Shown: positions 49,219 through 60,390 of the stretch, piece after piece
Layout of the letters: each line of letters starts with the position of its first letter
Numbering within the stretch: position 1 is the stretch's first letter
DNA from: a virus
Strand: one strand, 5' to 3'
DNA length: 60,390 nucleotides
IMG/VR virus record: IMGVR_UViG_3300025009_000111
Span: 1-60,390 of that record
Program-made: the position numbers and the translations under genes
Notes under the pieces: model-generated
Told to the model about the DNA's origin: nothing
Seen by the model: only the letters and a program-made list of their open reading frames with translations
Databases searched by the model: none

Positions 49219-50118
49219 ATGGCTGAAGTAGGCATATACCCGGCGTGGGCACCCAAAGGTGCGATCCAGCAGAACAGCACCGAATACATCAAGCGATTCG
49301 TGGTGATCCAAGCCGACGATCAGGACACCCCGTACACAATCCTGGAGTTGGCCGGACTTCCCGCTATGGGGGACAGCGGGGAGCATGGAACCGTCCTCAC
49401 GCGGATGTCTGCCGAGCAAGACCCGGACAACGGAACCAAGTGGACGGTGGAAGCCACGTACACCACTGTATATGGCACATCCCTTTCCCCAGACGCCAAC
49501 CGACATATCCGGTATCGGTACAGGGGGGAGAAGACGGAAGTGGTGGCAGAGAATAGTTATGATGTGGACGGGAACTTGACGGTGCCCGTATTGAATCTGG
49601 TCAATGATCCGTACGATCCCCCGTTGATGATTTCCAAGATGCTTCTTGTGATCGCGATTACCAAGAAGCGTACCGGCTTCACCGCTGCAGACATCCTCAC
49701 GTACCAGAACACGATGAACAAAGGGGAATGTGAGATCGACGGAACCCCATACCCCCCGTACACCCTGGTCCTCCGATCCCTGAACCCTGAACCCTATTAC
49801 GACAATGGGGGAAACGTGGACTATTATCTGATCACAGCAGAAGTCGTGTATAACCCCGACACGTGGAAGTCGTCCGTTTTAGAGCGGGGCTTTCGTGGGA
49901 CTTTTTCAGACGGTATTCGTCCTATCCGTCTTTCCGATCTCAACACTAACATCAAGGTCAAAAGCCCACAGGACAAGAACATCGACAAGCCCGTCCGGTT
50001 GGGGGCGTTGGGTATCCCCCTTGCGGCAGACGCAGCAGCTTCCGAAAGCGTATACACAGACTTCCGCGTGTACAAGCCCATATCCTGGGTGGATCTCCGC
50101 AACCGCTACATGGACTAA
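49219..50118 (+). CDS. Distal tail / tail-associated protein
   Basis: A 299-residue beta-rich protein with no recognised domain. It follows the tape measure, where distal tail proteins are encoded. Segments such as 'YDVDGNLTVPVLNLVNDPYDPPLMISKMLLVIAITKK' suggest beta sandwiches. The ribosome site is weak and the gene may depend on coupling. Confidence 0.6.
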   Translation: MAEVGIYPAWAPKGAIQQNSTEYIKRFVVIQADDQDTPYTILELAGLPAMGDSGEHGTVLTRMSAEQDPDNGTKWTVEATYTTVYGTSLSPDANRHIRYRYRGEKTEVVAENSYDVDGNLTVPVLNLVNDPYDPPLMISKMLLVIAITKKRTGFTAADILTYQNTMNKGECEIDGTPYPPYTLVLRSLNPEPYYDNGGNVDYYLITAEVVYNPDTWKSSVLERGFRGTFSDGIRPIRLSDLNTNIKVKSPQDKNIDKPVRLGALGIPLAADAAASESVYTDFRVYKPISWVDLRNRYMD

Positions 50119-50130
50119 GGACTTACCCCT

Positions 50131-50904
50131 ATGGCTGGCGTAAAACTATCACAAACAGCGGTACAGCAGATTCGGGACACGATTCAGCGGGTAAACGATC
50201 TGCCGTCAACCAAGGGGATCGCTGTGCCCGGTAAGGGGTGGTCGGAGAACTCCAACCCCCCGGCTTTCCCCTTCACGGTATTTTCATGGCTGGAGGATGA
50301 GGAAACTGACACATGGTTTTTCCGCGTGTGCTGTGGGAAGGAGTGGGCTGACGAGGGGATGAACAGCACCGTTGCCACGTCGGAGAAGGCGGGACGGGTG
50401 CGGACACAAGTGGCCGGATACGCTGTTTCATTTTTGGAAGTGGACGCTGACGATTTTGACCAAGTCCAAGGGGGGTTTATCAGCGTCAAGATTCGGATAC
50501 CGGATGCGTACACGGGGATCACCGCTGTACTTTATCAATCTATCGCGGCACCCGCTAACCTAGTGGGCGTTCAGACCGGGTACACGGATGTATTCATCCA
50601 ACTGGCTTTTGTAGCGGAAGATGGGGAAGTGACGCAGTACCATTGGGGAGATATTGACTTACCGATCCTGGGGACGGGTGGTGGAATGACCCCGGTAAAG
50701 ATCACGTCCGGTTCCGGGACAGATCATGTGGGGAGCGTATACGCAAACGGGGTGGACGCAATGGCGACGGAAACCGGGGTGACGATCAAGGTGCTTCAGA
50801 TTGCCACTGGGGCGGTGATCCCGGTTAATACCCTGCTTTGGGCTACAAAACTGAAATGGGCTGGTACGAAACAATGGACGGTTGACGTGGCAAGGTGGTA
50901 CTGA
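50131..50904 (+). CDS. Tail protein of unknown function
   Basis: A 257-residue protein. Residues 1-30 are helical ('LSQTAVQQIRDTIQRVNDLP'), the remainder beta-rich and Gly/Thr-rich, with a C-terminal 'GVDAMATETGVTIKVLQIATGAVIPVNTLLWATKL' segment common in phage baseplate-type proteins. It is expected to be part of the tail tip by position only. Confidence 0.55.
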   Translation: MAGVKLSQTAVQQIRDTIQRVNDLPSTKGIAVPGKGWSENSNPPAFPFTVFSWLEDEETDTWFFRVCCGKEWADEGMNSTVATSEKAGRVRTQVAGYAVSFLEVDADDFDQVQGGFISVKIRIPDAYTGITAVLYQSIAAPANLVGVQTGYTDVFIQLAFVAEDGEVTQYHWGDIDLPILGTGGGMTPVKITSGSGTDHVGSVYANGVDAMATETGVTIKVLQIATGAVIPVNTLLWATKLKWAGTKQWTVDVARWY

Positions 50905-50905
50905 T

Positions 50906-51868
50906 ATGGCGATCACCTTTACTGATTGGGAACATTGGGATGATGGAACGGAATCCGGTGTTTTGGATTGGACGTTGGAAGGATTGACAAATGCCCCAAC
51001 ACTACTTCCGTATATTGAAGCCATCCGACAGGCTGTTTACGAACGTTATTTACTAAAAAGCGGTACTGATGTTTTTTCTACTAACATCTTTAATAAATGG
51101 CAACTTTTCAGGAATCGAAGTATTTCTGGACAACAGGGGATATACGATTTAGATCAATTGATCTATGCTTTAACGGCTACCCATGTTATATCTGATCCAG
51201 AAGGATTATCAGATTACTTGCCATGTATCGAAAGCAGAAATACTTTGCTAACTCGGTTGGGGTTTTCCCCCTACTTTGGTATAAGTATAAATGCGGAAAA
51301 TCCTTCCTTGAGTAACTGGCTGTACCAATCCAAAATACTGCTAAATGAACTTTATTGGTTTTGGGGACAGTCTTATGCGGGAGTGTCCTTTACAATAGCA
51401 TGGAGAAATTCAGCGAGTAATTATTATCCTTGGGACATTGCGGTGCAGGCATTTCATGATCATGTGTGGAGTGATGAATCAACACATGATCAACCAAATA
51501 TACTTCATTTTGGAGAGAGAAATTATCATAACAATTTTTTCCTAGTGAGGTTTCGAACTATCTGCAAACTGAATATACTTGAAACATCTTTTAAAAAACG
51601 AGTATCGGTGTTTATTAAATTAAGGGGGAATGGCCTTTATGTAAATCGGGATAATCCAGAGATACTTGAAAATCAATATAAAAGGTATGATTCTTTAGAT
51701 GATTATGTATTTGATGATGTTACTTTAGAAACATGGGGGGATAATGTAAACCCAACCCTTATTCAAGATGATTTTTCATTATTTGAACGAGCCGGGTATT
51801 ACTATCAGGCAAACACTTCTTTTATTACGGTTAAAGGAGATATCCCCGGAGGCTTTATATTCCAGTAA
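50906..51868 (+). CDS. A+T-rich tail-region protein
   Basis: A 320-residue protein starting at ATG 50906 one base after the preceding stop. It is rich in aromatic residues, Asn and Ser ('TNIFNKWQLFRNRS', 'WFWGQSYAGVSFTIAW'). The base composition is markedly more A+T rich than both neighbours, like the LamG gene at 659, pointing to recent acquisition. No domain recognised. It may be a host-range or tip protein. Confidence 0.6.
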   Translation: MAITFTDWEHWDDGTESGVLDWTLEGLTNAPTLLPYIEAIRQAVYERYLLKSGTDVFSTNIFNKWQLFRNRSISGQQGIYDLDQLIYALTATHVISDPEGLSDYLPCIESRNTLLTRLGFSPYFGISINAENPSLSNWLYQSKILLNELYWFWGQSYAGVSFTIAWRNSASNYYPWDIAVQAFHDHVWSDESTHDQPNILHFGERNYHNNFFLVRFRTICKLNILETSFKKRVSVFIKLRGNGLYVNRDNPEILENQYKRYDSLDDYVFDDVTLETWGDNVNPTLIQDDFSLFERAGYYYQANTSFITVKGDIPGGFIFQ

Positions 51869-51930
51869 GTCCCCGACACGGGCGTGAAGGGGTTAACGTG
51901 AGTAGATGGTTAAACCAAGGAGAGACGCAG

Positions 51931-52515
51931 ATGGACTTCCCGGACTTCGAATACTGGAAACTAAGGGTGCTGGCACCGGAGGACACCACGTGGGTAAACT
52001 TCCATACCCCGGAGTGGCACCGGTACTACCAGGACAAGTGCCGGATCTGTGAGCTGATTCAACCCAAGACTATATTGGAAATTGGGGTTCGATTCGGTTA
52101 CTCGGCACACGCCTTCCTTTGCTGTTCTTCCGTTACCCACTATGCTGGTATTGACGTCAACGATCCCAAGTACGGTGGATGGGTACGTCCCACCATGGGG
52201 GATGCCCGACGGATGTTGGAACAGGAGCACCCTGACAAGACCATCACCCTGTACGAGGGTAATACGCAGGCGGGATTCCGTCCTGATTGGTCTGACTATG
52301 ATTTTATCCACGTGGACGCTGATCACTCTTATCGGGGGTGCGTCCGTGATTTGCAAACCTTTTGGCCGATGGCGAACAAGGCCTTGTTGGTGGACGATTA
52401 CGAGGACAACACGGAAGTACACTGGGCGGTGAACGACTTTGTATCCGAATCGGGATTCGGTGGATTCCTCCTGACCGGAAAATCGAAACGTGGAGAGGCA
52501 TTGCTGATCAAATGA
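51931..52515 (+). CDS. SAM-dependent methyltransferase (MTase_24 type)
   Basis: A 194-residue methyltransferase. Motif I is 'TILEIGVRFGYSAHAF', the acidic residue lies in 'HYAGIDVND', and 'YDFIHVDADHSYRGCVRDLQTF' is the conserved post-motif of MTase_24 proteins, which often act on sugars. Start 51931 has aaggag 8 bases upstream; a GTG eleven codons earlier is an alternative. It overlaps the GT fusion gene that follows, so it is probably part of the same glycan pathway. Confidence 0.82.
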   Translation: MDFPDFEYWKLRVLAPEDTTWVNFHTPEWHRYYQDKCRICELIQPKTILEIGVRFGYSAHAFLCCSSVTHYAGIDVNDPKYGGWVRPTMGDARRMLEQEHPDKTITLYEGNTQAGFRPDWSDYDFIHVDADHSYRGCVRDLQTFWPMANKALLVDDYEDNTEVHWAVNDFVSESGFGGFLLTGKSKRGEALLIK

Positions 52516-54473
52516 AAAACGTAGTACTGGTTACGATGGTCAAAAATGAAGGGGCAATCATCCAACGAATGCTCCAATCCGCTTTTAGTGCCGCCAAGTA
52601 CGTGGTCGTATGCGACACGGGAAGCACGGACGACACCCTTCAAAAAGCGACAGATGCTTGCGGAGATTCCATCCCATTCCGTGCGTATGGGGACGAATGG
52701 AAAAACTTTGGGCACAACCGGACGCTAGCCCTTAAGCACGGACGGGATGCTATTGATAAATGGGGATTGTGCCGGGAAGAGACGTGGATGCTCCTGCTGG
52801 ACGGGGATATGATCTTGGTGGACGCCGGGTTCAACCCATCCCAACTGAACGATGATGTGATCCTATTGGAACAGCGGGGTGGGGGTATTGCCTACAGTAA
52901 CGTCCGGTTGATCCGTTCATCAATCTCCGCCACCTATAAGTGCTATACGCATGAGTATCTGGATCACGGCATAGCCGCCAAGGGGACACTCAAGACGCTG
53001 TGGATCGATGACAAGGGGGACGGCGGGTGCAAGGCGGACAAGCTGCCCCGCGATGAAAAACTCCTTCAGGCACAGCTCAAGGAAACCCCCATGGACGCCC
53101 GGACGTTGTTCTACCTTGGGCACACTCTGAGGGACATGGGGAAGACCTCCGAAGCACTGGTTTACTACCGCAAGCGGGTACACGTAGGCGGGTGGGATGA
53201 GGAAGTCTGGTATTCCCGATATTGCATCGGGATGTGTTTGGAAAAGCTGGGCAAGACGAACGAAGCGTTGGACGAATACGCGGGTGCGTGGGCTTCCCGT
53301 CCGTGGCGGAACGAACCCCTGCTGAAGATGGCAGGGATCTATCATGCCCGGAACGATCACGCCCGTGCCTATTGGACTGCGAAAGCGGGACTGTCCACCG
53401 CTTATCCCACGGGAGACCTTCTGTTTGTTGAAAAAGAGGCTTATTACGACAGTTTCTTGCGATTCGCTTCGATACACGGGTACTTTATTGGGCAGAGAAC
53501 TGATGCGGGAAAATCTGCGGATAGCCTACACTTTTTCGGGCAGGATAAAACAACGCGGGAGGAAGCACTTCGAAACCTCTCATGGTACACCAACCCTCTG
53601 GCCGGGGTTCCTCTCTCCGTTCCCCGGACGCCCCCAGAGGGTTGGTCCTTCTGTAACCCATCGATTATCAAGCACGGGACAGATTACTTGTTAAACCTTC
53701 GAATGGTTAATTACAAGATCAATCCCCAGGGGGGTTACTATGGATTCGGGGACAAGGTGCGAACCCGGAACCTATTGGTGACCCTGGATATGGATCTGAA
53801 GCCCATTTGGGAGGTGGAGTTAAACACACCCGAACCGCATAACCATGATGCACAGATTCAGGGGATTGAAGACGTTCGTCTCTGTTCCGATTGGGGATGT
53901 GGCGTAAAGGGATTGGGAGTTCGGTGTGATATGTATTATCAATACCCCACCATGTGGCAGTTCCGATGGGACTTGAGTACGGGGAAATGCGAGGAAGCCA
54001 AACCGTTATCCACGAGCGGGCACACGGAGAAGAATTGGTTGGTGTTCGGGGGTACTTTTGAGCATGGGGAAAAACGCGTGATTTATTCCCATTCCCCTTA
54101 TACGGTCACGGATTTGAACAAGACGGTTATTTCACACCAGTTCCAAATGGACTTGAGCGGGTTCCGGGGTGGGTCTGCCCCAATAAAGTGGAATGGGGGT
54201 TGGCTATATATTATCCATGAGGTCACTATGCTGCCAGGGCACACCCGGAGGACGTACATGCACCGGTTCTGTTGGACAGATGAAAACTTGATGCTGAAGA
54301 AGGTGTCTGCCCCGTTCCATTTCCGGGAACCCCACACAATCGAGTTCTGTTCTGGATTGGTCGCGCACCGTACAGGGGTATTGGCCACATACGGACGGAA
54401 TGATGGGATTGCAGAAATGATGTTCGTGGAAAACACCAAGGTACAGGAAATGCTGAACACTGAGGTAAAATAA
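52512..54473 (+). CDS. GT2 glycosyltransferase - TPR - glycosidase-like fusion
   Basis: A 653-residue multidomain protein. Residues 1-230 are a GT2 ('LVTMVKNEGAIIQRML', 'VVCDTGSTDDTLQKA', 'WMLLLDGDMILV', the DxD-like motif). About 190-330 are TPR repeats ('ARTLFYLGHTLRDMGKTSEALVYYRKRV' and the next copies). About 365-653 resemble a five-bladed propeller of GH130/GH43 type ('FCNPSIIKHGTDYLLNLRMVNY', 'TRNLLVTLDMDLKP', 'GIEDVRLC', 'GGSAPIKWNGGWLYIIHEV'). It directly precedes the collagen-like fibre genes. Acting on the fibres is an inference. Confidence 0.82.
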   Translation: MKNVVLVTMVKNEGAIIQRMLQSAFSAAKYVVVCDTGSTDDTLQKATDACGDSIPFRAYGDEWKNFGHNRTLALKHGRDAIDKWGLCREETWMLLLDGDMILVDAGFNPSQLNDDVILLEQRGGGIAYSNVRLIRSSISATYKCYTHEYLDHGIAAKGTLKTLWIDDKGDGGCKADKLPRDEKLLQAQLKETPMDARTLFYLGHTLRDMGKTSEALVYYRKRVHVGGWDEEVWYSRYCIGMCLEKLGKTNEALDEYAGAWASRPWRNEPLLKMAGIYHARNDHARAYWTAKAGLSTAYPTGDLLFVEKEAYYDSFLRFASIHGYFIGQRTDAGKSADSLHFFGQDKTTREEALRNLSWYTNPLAGVPLSVPRTPPEGWSFCNPSIIKHGTDYLLNLRMVNYKINPQGGYYGFGDKVRTRNLLVTLDMDLKPIWEVELNTPEPHNHDAQIQGIEDVRLCSDWGCGVKGLGVRCDMYYQYPTMWQFRWDLSTGKCEEAKPLSTSGHTEKNWLVFGGTFEHGEKRVIYSHSPYTVTDLNKTVISHQFQMDLSGFRGGSAPIKWNGGWLYIIHEVTMLPGHTRRTYMHRFCWTDENLMLKKVSAPFHFREPHTIEFCSGLVAHRTGVLATYGRNDGIAEMMFVENTKVQEMLNTEVK

Positions 54474-54474
54474 G

Positions 54475-54816
54475 ATGGAACTGGGATCAATATACATTGG
54501 GCTGGCATGGGAACCCATCGTGGAGATTATTGACGTACAGGGGGCAACCCCCGCCGTACCGGAGGAGATCACGTTCACGTTGCGCCAAACTCTTACCGGC
54601 CCAGTGGTGTTCCAGTGTCTCCTCTCCGATGGGACGATTACCATGGGGACTGTTACAGATGGCGATCCACTTGTGATTGTAATCTTCCTAACGTCCCTTC
54701 AAACGGCGACACTGACTGATTCCACAATGATTGCCAGTTTGACAATCACCGTGGACGGAGTGGAGTATGAAGTTGATCCCAAGACGCCCGTTCGAGTAAT
54801 TGAAAACGCATCGTAA
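54475..54816 (+). CDS. Small tail-fibre-associated protein
   Basis: A 113-residue beta-rich protein ('ITFTLRQTLTGPVVFQCLLSDG', 'ASLTITVDGVEYEV') with an immunoglobulin-like look. It starts one base after the GT fusion gene and ends 20 bases before the collagen-like fibre. It may be a fibre adaptor. No family recognised. Confidence 0.6.
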   Translation: MELGSIYIGLAWEPIVEIIDVQGATPAVPEEITFTLRQTLTGPVVFQCLLSDGTITMGTVTDGDPLVIVIFLTSLQTATLTDSTMIASLTITVDGVEYEVDPKTPVRVIENAS

Positions 54817-54835
54817 ATAGGACAGGAAAACGACA

Positions 54836-58381
<3,546 letters not shown>

Positions 58382-58382
58382 C

Positions 58383-58811
58383 ATGAAGAAGTATAAAGTA
58401 ATATCTAACTATGCAGGTATTATCAGAGATGATGGGGCAAGTATTCCGTTTTGTATCAATAATTCGGATTATCAAGAGCATCTTCAATGGCTTGCTGATG
58501 GCAACACACCAGATATCGAAGAATCTGTTGTTGATCCGCAGATAGCAATCAAACTGCAAGAACGTATGGAACTAGAGAATGAGTATTTGGAAGCGTCTAA
58601 ACTTTTGTGTCAGCTTGCCGGTGATACTATTCCTGACGGTGTGTGGCCTAAGCTAGAGGCAATCGAGTATAAAGAGAAAGCATTGATTGCCGAGAAGCAT
58701 CCGAATTTCACATCACGCATCACGGAAACCCTCTTGTACTGCCTTTTTGAATTGAAGATGATGGGCTGGACTTGGGAACAGATCGAATACAGAAACGACA
58801 TAGTGGAGTAA
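58383..58811 (+). CDS. Fibre-region protein (tail fibre assembly-like)
   Basis: A 142-residue protein ('YKVISNYAGIIRDDGASIPF', then 'YQEHLQWLADGNTPD'), with a helical, charged second half. The N-terminal pattern, a strand-rich opening with a W-L-A-x-G-N-x-P motif, resembles small tail-fibre-associated and chaperone proteins that follow fibre genes in phages. It lies between the two collagen-like fibre genes. Confidence 0.65.
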   Translation: MKKYKVISNYAGIIRDDGASIPFCINNSDYQEHLQWLADGNTPDIEESVVDPQIAIKLQERMELENEYLEASKLLCQLAGDTIPDGVWPKLEAIEYKEKALIAEKHPNFTSRITETLLYCLFELKMMGWTWEQIEYRNDIVE

Positions 58812-58817
58812 TTACAC

Positions 58818-60390
<1,573 letters not shown>

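Overview
The window is a dense, almost entirely coding, tailed double-stranded DNA phage genome (class Caudoviricetes). It has a large terminase, portal, MuF-type head protein, prohead protease, capsid, head-tail connectors, tail tube, a frameshifted tail chaperone pair, a tape measure and tail fibres. No sheath or other contractile-tail gene is recognisable, and the tail chaperone pair is of lambda G/GT type, so a siphovirus is most likely. The tape measure (625 aa) would fit a tail of very roughly 90 nm by the usual length rule. The first 56 bases are identical to bases 60333-60388, and one collagen-like reading frame runs off the right end and continues in frame at the left end. The window is therefore probably a complete, circularly permuted or circularised genome of about 60.33 kb. 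The host cannot be read from the sequence. A lipobox-bearing lipoprotein near the lysis region hints at a bacterium with an outer membrane, but this is weak. No integrase, repressor or complete tRNA was found.

Layout. (1) 1-3456, plus strand: end of a collagen-like fibre, a double LamG protein, a DUF1353 protein, a lipoprotein and a coiled-coil/TM holin-like protein. (2) 3653-22921, minus strand: a replication and recombination block. It holds a Rad50/gp46-like ATPase split in two with an Mre11/gp47-like nuclease between the halves, a RuvC-like resolvase, a 5'-3' exonuclease, RecA/UvsX, a gp32-like SSB, a clamp loader, a family A polymerase split into a UDG-like/3'-5' exonuclease protein and a polymerase protein, a sliding clamp, a DnaB-like helicase, a DnaC-like loader, a probable initiator and a SNF2-type helicase. 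(3) 23115-32934, plus strand: small genes, a sigma-factor-like protein, a DnaG-type primase, terminase small and large subunits, a TET-associated-type glycosyltransferase, ThyX and further small genes. (4) 32935-33214: a structured leader with promoter and terminator. (5) 33215-50904: head and tail genes, interrupted at 39999-44437 by a glycan island (two DUF115-like/glycosyltransferase proteins, a GT2, a methyltransferase and a nucleotide-sugar dehydrogenase). (6) 50906-60390: distal tail and fibre genes, including a methyltransferase, a GT2-TPR-glycosidase-like fusion and two collagen-like fibre proteins.

How it fits together. The phage appears to carry its own T4-like recombination and replication set, with the host supplying RNA polymerase. 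A motif CCGTATAATA without a recognisable -35 box precedes many operons on both strands and may be read with the help of the phage sigma-like protein. The most unusual features are: (i) an apparently recent insertion in the clamp-loader gene flanked by perfect 183-bp direct repeats and carrying three tandem hairpins with compensatory stem changes; (ii) the split Rad50 and split polymerase; (iii) the leader RNA with a start-stop ORF; and (iv) glycan genes next to collagen-like G-P-T fibres, which suggests glycosylated virion fibres.
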